Of a stretch of 64,000 bases of DNA, positions 50,023-59,390 are shown piece by piece. The notes beneath the pieces were generated by a model. That model was not told the origin of the DNA. It saw nothing but the letters and a program-made list of their open reading frames with translations, and searched no databases. Numbering within the stretch: position 1 is the first letter of the stretch; each line of letters begins with the position of its first letter. Position numbers and translations under genes: made by a program. Origin of the DNA: Tundrisphaera sp051175315 (GTDB taxonomy: Bacteria; Planctomycetota; Planctomycetia; Isosphaerales; Isosphaeraceae); the NCBI RefSeq assembly GCF_051175315.1, contig NZ_CP195100.1:4154001-4218000 (forward strand), in the 5' to 3' direction.

Positions 50023-52995
50023 TCAATCGAGATACGAGAATTCGCCGCCATTGAACAGGGCCCGCGCCAGGGTCGCCGCGCCGAACCGCTCGACCGCCCG
50101 CACGGCCTCCACGCGCTCGTCGGCGCGGGGGGCGCGGCCGAACGCCAGGCGATAGGCCCGGTCGACCTGCCGCCCCGGGTCCGGCCCGGCCTCGCGGGCG
50201 AGCCGTCCGGCGAAGGCATCCGAGAGGTGCAGCACCAGCGCGTTGTTCATCATCGCCAGGGCCTGCAACGGCGTCGTCGTGACCGGGCGGCGGGGCGAGG
50301 TCGACGACGGGTCGGGGCAGTCGAACGCGTCCAGCAGCGGGCTCCGCCCGCCCCGGGTCCAGGCCCGGTAGAGGGTCCGGCGGTCGAGGCCGGGTGACCC
50401 CGGGTCGGTCGGGACGTACAGCACCGAGGGCGTGCCCTCGACCTTGGCGATCCTCCGGTCCAGGAAGCTCGGCCCGCCCGTCGTGGCGTCGAGCCGGCCC
50501 GCGACCGAGAACATGGCGTCGCGGACCATCTCAGCCTCCAGCCGAACCGGGGCCTTGCGCCAGAGCAGGCGATCGCCGGCATCCTTCGCGATCGCCGCCG
50601 GGTTGATCCGCGACGACTGGCGGTAGGTCGCCGTCAGGAGGATCGCCCGGTGCATCGCCTTGAGGCTCCAGCCCTTCGCGACTACCTCCGACGCCAGCCA
50701 GTCGAGCAACTCCGGGTGCGACGGGATCCCGCCGTTGAAGCCGAGGTCGCTGGGCGTCTCGACCAACCCGGTGCCGAAGTGGGCCTGCCAGAGCCGGTTG
50801 GCGATCGCCCGGGCAAACAGCGGGTTGCCCGGCGCGGCGATCCAGCCGGCCAGGGCCTTCCGCCGCCCGGCCTCCGGGGCGTCGGGCGGGAGCCCGAAGT
50901 CGGCGTCCGGCCCGTCCACCGCCGCCACGCCTCCGGCCGAGACGGTCTCGCCCAGTTGCCCGGGATTGCCGCGGAGGTTCACCTTCATCACCCCCGACTC
51001 GCGAGGGGAGACCGCATAGGCCCGATGCGATCGCCGACTCAGCGAACCCCGGAGCGAATCGATCTCGGCAAGAAGCCTCGCCCGCTCCTCGCGAAGCCCG
51101 GCCGGGAGCGCCTCGGCGATCGCGCCGGGCGGGAGGTAGGACCCGGAGGTGGCGGCCGACGCGGCAACTTCCTCCGGTCCCAAAGCCCGGTCGTAGAGCC
51201 GGGCACGGATGATCGTCCCGGCCAGCATCCGGTTCCCGCCCGCCGGCGCGTGGCGGAGGCCGAACAAAACCCGCGAGCGGCCCTCGCGGAACCGGGCCGG
51301 CCCGCGCGAGGCGTAGGCGCGGCCGTAGGGCCGACCGTCGCGATAGAGCCGGATCGTCCCATCCTCGGCATAGGTGATCGCGATCGCCACCGGCCGGCCG
51401 GTCGCGTCCGCCTCGGCTTCGCCGCCGACGTCGCGGGTCCGGGCGAAGTTCTCGCTCCCGGCCATCCATCGGCCCGGCTCCGCCTCGCCATAGACGATCG
51501 CGTCGAACGGCCCATCCTCCAGGGCCTGGAGGCTCATCACGCCCCCGCCACGCTGGTCGGGGCGGTCGAGCCGGACCCAGGCTTCGAGGGTCTTGCTCCT
51601 CAGGTCCCGGTCCAGCGGCGGCGAGGCGGCATAGGCGGCCCGGCCGTCGAGCCGGAGCCCTTCGGGCGTGATTGTCGCCCCTCCTTCCAGGCGGAGGTCG
51701 AGCGGGCCGAGCCCATCGTCGAGGCCCCGGTCAAAGTCCCAGGCGGCGACAGGCGTGGGCCCGGTTTCGGGCCGCCCGGACCGGAGCCGGTCGCGGGCCG
51801 GGGCCTCGATTGCCGCGACGCGGGCGGCCAGCCCTTCGATTCGGGCCCGGGCCGCGATCCGGTCGGGGTCGATCGCCGAAAGGTCGCGCACCCCGGGGCG
51901 GATCCCGCCGAGGGCCGAGGCCATCCGGTAGTACTCGGTCTGGCGGATCGGGTCGAACTTGTGGTCGTGGCACCGGGCGCAGTGGACGGTCAGGCCCAGG
52001 AAGGTCTGGCCCACCGTACCGACGAAGTCCTCCAGCTCGTCGGCCCGCACCGCCGCCTTCATGGCCACGCTGACCTGGTTATTGCCCACGGTGTCGTACG
52101 CGCCGGCGACCAGGAACCCGGTCGCGTCGACGGCGGCGGGGTCGTCGGGGCGGAGGACGTCGCCGGCGATCTGGAGGCGGGCGAACTCGTCGTAGGGCAG
52201 GTCGCGGTTGAGGGCGCCCACGACCCAGTCGCGATAGCGCCAGGCGTCGGGGCGGAACTCGTCGTACTCGAACCCGTTGCTCTCGCCGAACCGGGCGAGG
52301 TCGAGCCACCATCGGGCCCAGCGCACCCCGTACTGGGGCGAGCCCAGCAGGCGATCGACCAGGGATTCATAGGCCGTCGGCGACGCGTCGGCCGCGAAGG
52401 CGTCGACCTCCTCGGGCGTCGGCGGCAAGCCCGTCAGGTCGAAGGTGACGCGGCGGATCAGGGCGACCCGGTCGGCCTCGCGCGCCGGGGAAAGCCCATT
52501 GGCCTCCAGCTTCGCCAGGACGAACCGATCGATCGGCGAGCGGGCCCAGCCGGGGTTTTGCACCGGGGGGACCTCCGGGCGGGCGACCGGCTGGAGCGAC
52601 CACCAATCGCGGCCGGCGCGGCGGCCGGTCGTCAGCCGGAACGCGTCGATCGGGTCGGTCCCCCACGCGGCCCCGGCGGCGATCCAGCCCCGGATGGCCT
52701 TCGCCTCCGCCTCGGGAAGCGCGGCCTTGGGAGGCATCTCGCCGGCGGCGACCCGCTCCCAGAGCGGGCTGTCCTCCGGATTCCCCGGGACGATCGCCGG
52801 GCCGGAGTCGCCGCCCGCGAAGGCGGCCGTTTTCCGCGACAGGTCGAGCTTCCCCTTCGCATCCGGCCCGGAGTGGCAGTCGAGGCAGCGGCGGGCGAGG
52901 ATCGTCGCGACCCCGGCATCGAAGTCGGCCGGATCCTCGGCCCGGGCCGGAGTCGACATCAAGCAGCCCAGGAGCAGGGCGATCGCGGGTTTCAT
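50023..52995 (-). CDS. Planctomycete cytochrome-c-like protein with DUF1549, LamG and DUF1553 domains
   Basis: A 990-residue exported protein. The signal peptide (1-19) is followed by a heme-c-like domain (PSCyt1) with 'RRCLDCHSG' (about 34-42), DUF1549 (PSCyt2; about 150-360, including a second 'CARCHDHKFDP'), a concanavalin-like LamG section (about 440-600), and the C-terminal DUF1553 (PSD1; about 690-985: 'NPLFARAIANRLWQ', 'GFNGGIPSHPELLDWLA', 'TTTPLQALAMMNN'). The CxxCH motifs imply covalent heme. In planctomycetes such proteins always pair with a DUF1501 gene, as here (27 bp downstream). Electron-transfer role is inferred. Start ATG 52995; the Shine-Dalgarno is weak. Confidence 0.9.
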   Translation of the reverse strand: MKPAIALLLGCLMSTPARAEDPADFDAGVATILARRCLDCHSGPDAKGKLDLSRKTAAFAGGDSGPAIVPGNPEDSPLWERVAAGEMPPKAALPEAEAKAIRGWIAAGAAWGTDPIDAFRLTTGRRAGRDWWSLQPVARPEVPPVQNPGWARSPIDRFVLAKLEANGLSPAREADRVALIRRVTFDLTGLPPTPEEVDAFAADASPTAYESLVDRLLGSPQYGVRWARWWLDLARFGESNGFEYDEFRPDAWRYRDWVVGALNRDLPYDEFARLQIAGDVLRPDDPAAVDATGFLVAGAYDTVGNNQVSVAMKAAVRADELEDFVGTVGQTFLGLTVHCARCHDHKFDPIRQTEYYRMASALGGIRPGVRDLSAIDPDRIAARARIEGLAARVAAIEAPARDRLRSGRPETGPTPVAAWDFDRGLDDGLGPLDLRLEGGATITPEGLRLDGRAAYAASPPLDRDLRSKTLEAWVRLDRPDQRGGGVMSLQALEDGPFDAIVYGEAEPGRWMAGSENFARTRDVGGEAEADATGRPVAIAITYAEDGTIRLYRDGRPYGRAYASRGPARFREGRSRVLFGLRHAPAGGNRMLAGTIIRARLYDRALGPEEVAASAATSGSYLPPGAIAEALPAGLREERARLLAEIDSLRGSLSRRSHRAYAVSPRESGVMKVNLRGNPGQLGETVSAGGVAAVDGPDADFGLPPDAPEAGRRKALAGWIAAPGNPLFARAIANRLWQAHFGTGLVETPSDLGFNGGIPSHPELLDWLASEVVAKGWSLKAMHRAILLTATYRQSSRINPAAIAKDAGDRLLWRKAPVRLEAEMVRDAMFSVAGRLDATTGGPSFLDRRIAKVEGTPSVLYVPTDPGSPGLDRRTLYRAWTRGGRSPLLDAFDCPDPSSTSPRRPVTTTPLQALAMMNNALVLHLSDAFAGRLAREAGPDPGRQVDRAYRLAFGRAPRADERVEAVRAVERFGAATLARALFNGGEFSYLD

Positions 52996-53083
52996 GGGCG
53001 GGGTCCGGGTGCGGGTCGGTAGGGCGGACGCATCGCGCCGGGGGCACCTTCCTTGGTACCATGATCCGGCCCGGATCGGTAGT

Positions 53084-55261
53084 TCATGACGGCCGAACAC
53101 CGCCCCGGGCCGACATCCGCCGGGTGAGGGCGATCTCCAGGCAGAGGCCGGCGAGCACGGCCAGGATCAGGGCCGGGGCGGCCTCGCGCCGGGCCGGGGC
53201 GGCCGAGCCGCCGGTGAGCCGGTCGGGCAACTCGCCGTCGCGGCCTTCCAGGAAGGCCAGCGGCCAGCCAGCGGCCAGGGTCGCCCGATCGGCGTCGGCC
53301 AGCGGGCTCGCGTCGGCCGGGCCCGCGTCCTGCCCGACGATCGCGAACCAGGATCGGCCGCCCACGGCCAGGCGATAGATGCCGGGCTCGTCGGTGTCCG
53401 GGACGAGCACCCGGGCCGAGGCCCCGGACCGGGCGATCGGTACGTTCAGGCTCCGGCCCGACGGCAGGGTCAAGATCGCCTCGCCGGCAGAGGAGGGCGG
53501 GGCGGGGTCGAGGTCGAAGGCGAGGGGCGATCCGGGCGGGATTGGCCGGGGAGGCGGCGGGGTGTCGGCCAAACCGGCGACCAGCTCGTGGGCGAACGGG
53601 ACGAAGTCGGGGTTGGCGACCAGCGTCCCCGCCGCCGCGTCGAGGCCCGTCGCCACCACCGCGACCCGGCCCCGGCCCAGGGGTCGGGCGACGATCCAGG
53701 GGTCGCCGTCGTCGAGCCGGGCCAGGACCGACGCCCGGGGCACCGGCGTCAGCCGACGATGGGCGACGAACGTCGCGGAACCGAGGGCGGGGGTCTCGCC
53801 CCGACCCAGGGGAGCAAGGGCTGGGCCGTTGAAGCTCCGGGGATCGGGCCGGACCGCTTCCCCCTTGATCGGGCCGACGCCGGCCGGCAGGAGGTCGGGG
53901 CCGAGGCCGCGGGCCCAGGCGTCGGGGTCGGCCGACGGGCCCGGGACGAGCAGGAGGCCGCCGCCCGCCTCGACGAACCGGGCGAGCATCCGGCCATAGT
54001 CCGGGGAGATCGCCGTGACGCCGGCCAGCACGGACACATCCTGCCCTTCGAGTTGATCGGGGCGGAACGCCCGGGCCGCGACCGATGTCGCTTCGAACCG
54101 GGGCGACCGGTCGCCGCCCGGGGCCAGGGCGGCCCGGAGGAACGGGGTCGCGCCCAGCCCGGTCGCCCCGTCGATCAGGACGACCCGGATCGGCCGGGCG
54201 ACGCGGACCATCGCGGAGGACTCGTCGTCCTCGGGCCGGGGGTCGGCGCCGGGGACCAGGCGGACCGCGACCAGATGGTCGCCGAGGTCGGCGAACTCGG
54301 CCGAGAACTCCACCGGGGACCGGCCCCCGGGCGGGATCGGCCCGACCACCCGCGACGAGCCCGGGACCGCGCGGCCGTCGACGACCAATTCGGCCGCCCG
54401 GGTCATCGGCCCGGGACCCGCGTTGGCGACGGTCGCGGACACCCCGACCGGCATCCCCGGGGTGGGCGTGGCCCGCGTCAGGGCGATCGGCCCGACCGAG
54501 CCATCGGGGGCGCCGGACCCGTCCGGCCCCGGCGGAAACGCGGCGACCCAGAGCGAGGGCGGGGCCGGCATCCTCGCGCGGAGGTCGCGGAGCAGGTTCC
54601 AGCGGCCGGGCTCATCGAGCTTCCACGCGGCCCGCCCGCCGTCGGTCAGCACGATTACGTCCCGCGCCGGGTTGCCGGCCCGTCCCAGGATCCGGAACGC
54701 CTCGGCGATGGCCGAGGGGATGTCGCCGGCCCCTCGGGTCGCCGGGGCATCGGCCAGGGCCCGGGACGCGGCCTCCAGGTCGTAGGCGGGCGGGTCGATC
54801 ACCGGGCGGACGCGGCTCCCGGCCTGGAGCACCGCGACCGAGTCACCGGGGCGGAGCGTCGCGACGAATCGCCGGGCCCAGGCGATCGCCCGATCGCGGG
54901 GGGAATCGTCCCCGGGCCGGCCCATCCCGGCCGAGCCGTCGAGGATCAGGACCACGTCGCGTCGCGAGGATGACGCAGACGACCGAGACAGTTCCGAGCC
55001 GACCACGGATGCATTCGCCGGATTCCAGTAGGGCCGGGACAGGGCGAGTGCGGCCAGCGCCAGCGGGATGATCCGGGCGAGCATCAGCAGGGCATCGGCG
55101 AAGCGGACGCGGCGGCGTTGGCTCGGCGCCAGCTCCAGGAACTGCATGGCCCCCCAGTCGACGACCGGCTCATCGCGGCGACTGAGGAGGTGGATGGCGA
55201 TCGGGATCGCCACGCCGGCCAGCCCGCCCAGCATGGCGACGTTGGCGACTCCCCAGCTCAT
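53084..55261 (-). CDS. BatA-like membrane protein with vWA domain
   Basis: A 725-residue protein beginning 'MSWGVANVAMLGGLAGVAIPIAIHLLSRRDEP' (part: 'GGLAGVAIPIAIHLLSRRDE'), the BatA N-terminal double-helix anchor with the conserved 'HLLSRR'. A vWA-like domain follows with 'LILDGSAGM' (about 103-111) replacing the usual DxSxS, then 'DVIVLTDGG', and a long glutamine-amidotransferase-like region ('GVTAISPDYGRMLARFVEAGGGLLLVPG'). A C-terminal helix ('APALILAVLAGLCLEIAL') anchors it. The ATG at 55261 overlaps the DUF58 stop (ATGA). Part of a DUF58-BatA pair; the MoxR ATPase that usually goes with it is not adjacent. Confidence 0.85.
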   Translation of the reverse strand: MSWGVANVAMLGGLAGVAIPIAIHLLSRRDEPVVDWGAMQFLELAPSQRRRVRFADALLMLARIIPLALAALALSRPYWNPANASVVGSELSRSSASSSRRDVVLILDGSAGMGRPGDDSPRDRAIAWARRFVATLRPGDSVAVLQAGSRVRPVIDPPAYDLEAASRALADAPATRGAGDIPSAIAEAFRILGRAGNPARDVIVLTDGGRAAWKLDEPGRWNLLRDLRARMPAPPSLWVAAFPPGPDGSGAPDGSVGPIALTRATPTPGMPVGVSATVANAGPGPMTRAAELVVDGRAVPGSSRVVGPIPPGGRSPVEFSAEFADLGDHLVAVRLVPGADPRPEDDESSAMVRVARPIRVVLIDGATGLGATPFLRAALAPGGDRSPRFEATSVAARAFRPDQLEGQDVSVLAGVTAISPDYGRMLARFVEAGGGLLLVPGPSADPDAWARGLGPDLLPAGVGPIKGEAVRPDPRSFNGPALAPLGRGETPALGSATFVAHRRLTPVPRASVLARLDDGDPWIVARPLGRGRVAVVATGLDAAAGTLVANPDFVPFAHELVAGLADTPPPPRPIPPGSPLAFDLDPAPPSSAGEAILTLPSGRSLNVPIARSGASARVLVPDTDEPGIYRLAVGGRSWFAIVGQDAGPADASPLADADRATLAAGWPLAFLEGRDGELPDRLTGGSAAPARREAAPALILAVLAGLCLEIALTRRMSARGGVRPS

Positions 55262-56181
55262 CGGCCGCCCCCCGGCCGGGCCCGGCCCCGGGCCGATCGG
55301 GCGGCCAGGTAGTCGAGCACCGCCCGCTCCGGGGGCAGGGCGGTCGAGGCCCGGTGATAGTCGGCCCCCATCCCCCGGACGGCTTCCTCCAGCCCGCGTC
55401 GAAAGGCTTCGAATCGCTCCAGGTAGTGCGAACGGAGCGCCGAGGGATCGACCCGCGTGGCCTGGCCGGCCACTTCCAGGTTGCGGAACCGGGCCGGCCG
55501 GCGGAACGGGAACGTCTCCTCCTCGGGGGCGAGGACGTGGAGGAACAGGACCTCGTGGCGGCGGTGGCGGAGGTGCCGGAGCGCCCGGGTCAGGTCGTCG
55601 AGCCGGTCGAAGCCGTCGGACAGGATCACGACCAGCCCGCGACGGCGGATCCGCCCGGCCAGGGCGTCGAGGATCGCTCCCAGCGGGGCCTCGCCGCCGG
55701 GCTGGGCCTGTTCCAGGGCCCGGCACAGGACCGAGAAGTGGCCCGGGGCGGATCGCGGCGGGATCGCGGCGCGGAGGTCGTCGTCGAAGGTCACCAGGCC
55801 CACCGCGTCGCGCTGGCCGATCATCAGGTAGGCCAGGGTCGCGGCGACCTGCCGGGCATGCTCCAGCTTCGACGCGGTCGAGCCGGCATAGCCCATGCTG
55901 CCCGAGGTATCGACCACGAGGTAGGCGCGGAGGTTGGTTTCCTCCTCGTATTCCTTGACGTAGTAGCGATCGGTCTTGCCCAGGGCCCGCCAGTCGATGT
56001 GGCGTATCTCGTCGCCCGGCCCGTACTGGCGATGCTCGGCGAACTCGACCGAGAACCCCTTGAACGGGCTCCGGTGCCGCCCGGACATCATCCCCTCGAC
56101 GGCCAGCCGGGCGAGCAGTTCGAGGCGGCCGAACCGGGCCAGGGCGGACGGGTCGATCGGGCTCGTTCCGGGCGGGGTCAT
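55258..56181 (-). CDS. DUF58 domain protein (vWA-like, BatA partner)
   Basis: A 307-residue soluble protein. The DUF58 signature is 'HRSPFKGFSVEFAEHRQYGPGDEIRHIDWRALGKTDRYYVKEYEEETN' ('RQYGPGDEIRHIDWRALGK' quoted), about residues 37-75; then 'VVDTSGSMG' (about 88-96, a MIDAS motif) and 'LVVILSDGFD'. Metal-dependent adhesion-type site intact, unlike in the BatA neighbour. Likely recruits BatA-class membrane proteins. Start: ATG 56181 chosen because homology begins just after 'MTPPGTSPIDPSALARF'; the signal is weak. Upstream, 157 bp separate it from the desaturase gene. Confidence 0.87.
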   Translation of the reverse strand: MTPPGTSPIDPSALARFGRLELLARLAVEGMMSGRHRSPFKGFSVEFAEHRQYGPGDEIRHIDWRALGKTDRYYVKEYEEETNLRAYLVVDTSGSMGYAGSTASKLEHARQVAATLAYLMIGQRDAVGLVTFDDDLRAAIPPRSAPGHFSVLCRALEQAQPGGEAPLGAILDALAGRIRRRGLVVILSDGFDRLDDLTRALRHLRHRRHEVLFLHVLAPEEETFPFRRPARFRNLEVAGQATRVDPSALRSHYLERFEAFRRGLEEAVRGMGADYHRASTALPPERAVLDYLAARSARGRARPGGGR

Positions 56182-56338
56182 GGCGCGTCCCGAGGTCAAT
56201 TCGTCGCGGACCGGGCGGACGACCCCCGGATGCGTGCCCGCGACGGCAACCGGCCCTGGATCGTAGGCGATCCGCGGCCCGGCGGGCAAGCCGGCCCCGG
56301 GCCCGGAGCGATCAACGCCCCCGCTTCGCCGACGTCCC

Positions 56339-57313
<975 letters not shown>

Positions 57314-57411
57314 GGTGGGTCCTTCCCCGTATCAAGCTCATGGTGGAGGATCTGAGACGCGAGAGTAACCGAAGTCTTTCATTCCGACCATCGCGGTCGC
57401 GTCGGATCTTT

Positions 57412-58518
57412 TCAGGGCGTGCGCGGCCCGGCGATGGCGCCGGCCAGCGGGGCCGCCGACTTCGGGCTGGCCGCCCGGTAATCCTCGCCCACCAGCCCGG
57501 CGATCGTCGCCGCCACCTGGGACTGGGTCGCCTCGACCCCCTCGCGGACGCCCAGCGACGGCACGCCGGGGCCGATCAGGGCCATCCAGACCGCCTCGGC
57601 CCCATCCACCTTCTCGCCGTGGCTGGTCCAGTCGGATGGGGTGCCGCCCCGGCCGTGGTCGGTCGTCACCAGCAGGGCCGTCTTCCCGGCGTATTCGGGC
57701 ATGGCCTGGATCTGCTCCCAGAGTTCGCCGAGATAGCGGTCGGCCGCGTGGGCCGCGTCCAGGTAGAGGTCGTAGCGGCGGCCGTGGGCCCACTCGTCGG
57801 TCTCGCCCAGGCCGATATACAGGACCCGGGGCTTGTGGCGGAGCAGGTGCTCGCGGGCGGCGGCCATCGTGACCGCGTCGTAGACGTTGTCGGCCCAGTA
57901 CCGGGGCAGGCGGTCGAGCCAGAGGTTGGCCTGCTTCTGCCCCTCGGTCAGCGGCTCGTCGACGATCGGGGTCCAGCCGGAATGGACCTTCAGGCCGTTG
58001 CTGTCGGAGCGGAAGATCGACGGGAAGACGTCCCAGGTGCAGAACGCCGCAACCTTGCCCCGGAACGCCGGGCGGGCGTCGAGGAACTCCAGGATCGACC
58101 CGTTCGGGTTCGACTTCTTGGCGTTGGAGTCGATCCGGTCGTCCGGGAACCCGCAGAACATCTCGCTGTAGCCGGGGTACGAGAACTTTCTGCCATTGGT
58201 CACCTTCGCCGGGGACTTCTTCGACGCATCGCCGAACACTTGCCCTTGCTTCGCGACCGTCCCCCAGAGGAACGGCAGGATCGCCTCGCGGCTGGCCTCG
58301 GCCGTGTCGCGTCCGTAGGCCTTCCGCAGCTTCTCGACGTTGGCCACGCCCCCGGCCTTGGGGTGGACCAGCGTCTCGTCGGCCCCGCCGAAGAAATCCT
58401 GGGGACGGAAGCCGTCGAGCGTGACGACGATCACGTTCTCGGCCCGGGCGGGCTCGCCGGCGCCGGCGGGGGCGGTCAGGAGGCACGCGAGGCCGATCAT
58501 CGAGGCGATGCGCATCAT
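57412..58518 (-). CDS. Secreted alkaline-phosphatase-fold hydrolase (type I phosphodiesterase/sulfatase superfamily)
   Basis: A 368-residue exported enzyme. Signal peptide at 1-20. The fold starts 'NVIVVTLDGFRPQDFFGG' (about 28-45), where Asp is the first metal ligand. The further metal ligands are in 'LGETDEWAHGRRYDLYL' (about 240-256) and 'LVTTDHGRGG' (about 290-299). It lacks the usual Cys/Ser-based formylglycine motif of sulfatases, so a phosphodiesterase, phosphomutase-like or nucleotide pyrophosphatase reaction is more likely. Substrate unknown. It is preceded by an ATG-ATG start at 58518; the Shine-Dalgarno is unclear. Downstream of the AAA ATPase gene by 54 bp. Confidence 0.8.
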   Translation of the reverse strand: MMRIASMIGLACLLTAPAGAGEPARAENVIVVTLDGFRPQDFFGGADETLVHPKAGGVANVEKLRKAYGRDTAEASREAILPFLWGTVAKQGQVFGDASKKSPAKVTNGRKFSYPGYSEMFCGFPDDRIDSNAKKSNPNGSILEFLDARPAFRGKVAAFCTWDVFPSIFRSDSNGLKVHSGWTPIVDEPLTEGQKQANLWLDRLPRYWADNVYDAVTMAAAREHLLRHKPRVLYIGLGETDEWAHGRRYDLYLDAAHAADRYLGELWEQIQAMPEYAGKTALLVTTDHGRGGTPSDWTSHGEKVDGAEAVWMALIGPGVPSLGVREGVEATQSQVAATIAGLVGEDYRAASPKSAAPLAGAIAGPRTP

Positions 58519-58572
58519 GGTGGGGAGGCTCGCAGGGTGGAGGGTGGGAATCGGGCCGCCCGCCGCCGAGGG

Positions 58573-59349
58573 TCAATCCTCGGGAGGGTCATCCATCAGG
58601 ATCGCGAGCGACCGCGCGGGGTTGCTCAGGAACCCGCGGGTCACAAGGTAATGCTCGGTGTCCCTGTAGTCCACCGCCGCGACCCCGGCATCATCCAATC
58701 GATAGATGATCGCGTCGGGATAGGCCATGATGATCGGCGAGTGGGTGGCGATCAGGAACTGCCCGCCCCTGCGGACGTAGTCGTGGAGCAGCCCGAGGAA
58801 CTGCACCTGACGGGTCGGCGACAGCGCGGCCTCGGGCTCGTCCAGCAGGTAGAGGCCGTGGTCGCCGAACCGGTTCTGGAACAGGGCGAAGAACGACTCT
58901 CCGTGCGACTGCTCGTGGAGCGACTTGCCGCCATACGCCCCGATGATCGGCGGGCCGCCGCCGCCCTCGTCCAGCCGCTCGATCTCCGAGGCGACGTTGA
59001 AGAAGCTCTCGGCCCGGAGGAAGTAGCGGTCCCTCGGGGTGCTCGGCGGCCGGGCCAGCCGGATGCACCCCTCCAGCGGCGAATGCGAGGCGCGGGTGGC
59101 GAAGCGGAAGTTCTGGCTGCCCCCTTCGGGGTTGAGGCCCGAGGCGATCGCGATCGCTTCCAGCAGGGTCGACTTGCCCGACCCGTTCTCGCCGACCAGG
59201 AACGTCACCCGGGGGTGGAAGGCCAGGGTGTCCAGCCCCCGGAACGCGGGCAGGTTGTACGGATACGCCCCGGCGTCCAGGATGCGGTCGCGGAGCAACT
59301 CCATGTGGAGCAGGTACGGCCCGGGGGTGGTCTTTCGCTTCCGCGCCAC
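58573..59349 (-). CDS. AAA-family ATPase (ABC-type, single-domain)
   Basis: A 258-residue cytoplasmic ATPase with Walker A 'VGENGSGKSTLLEAIAIASG' (about 52-71), Walker B 'LYLLDEPEAALS' (about 166-177) and the H-loop 'IATHSPIIMAYPDAI'. No membrane segment. The architecture matches the AAA_21/ABC-like ATPase group with unassigned roles, often in phage-defence or DNA-repair neighbourhoods, but no partner gene is visible here. GTG start at 59349 (an ATG at 59304 is the alternative). It is the last gene before carB on the same strand, 42 bp apart. Confidence 0.8.
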   Translation of the reverse strand: MARKRKTTPGPYLLHMELLRDRILDAGAYPYNLPAFRGLDTLAFHPRVTFLVGENGSGKSTLLEAIAIASGLNPEGGSQNFRFATRASHSPLEGCIRLARPPSTPRDRYFLRAESFFNVASEIERLDEGGGGPPIIGAYGGKSLHEQSHGESFFALFQNRFGDHGLYLLDEPEAALSPTRQVQFLGLLHDYVRRGGQFLIATHSPIIMAYPDAIIYRLDDAGVAAVDYRDTEHYLVTRGFLSNPARSLAILMDDPPED

Positions 59350-59390
59350 GATGCATCCCCGGGCCGCCGATTCAACCTGTCGACGTCAGA

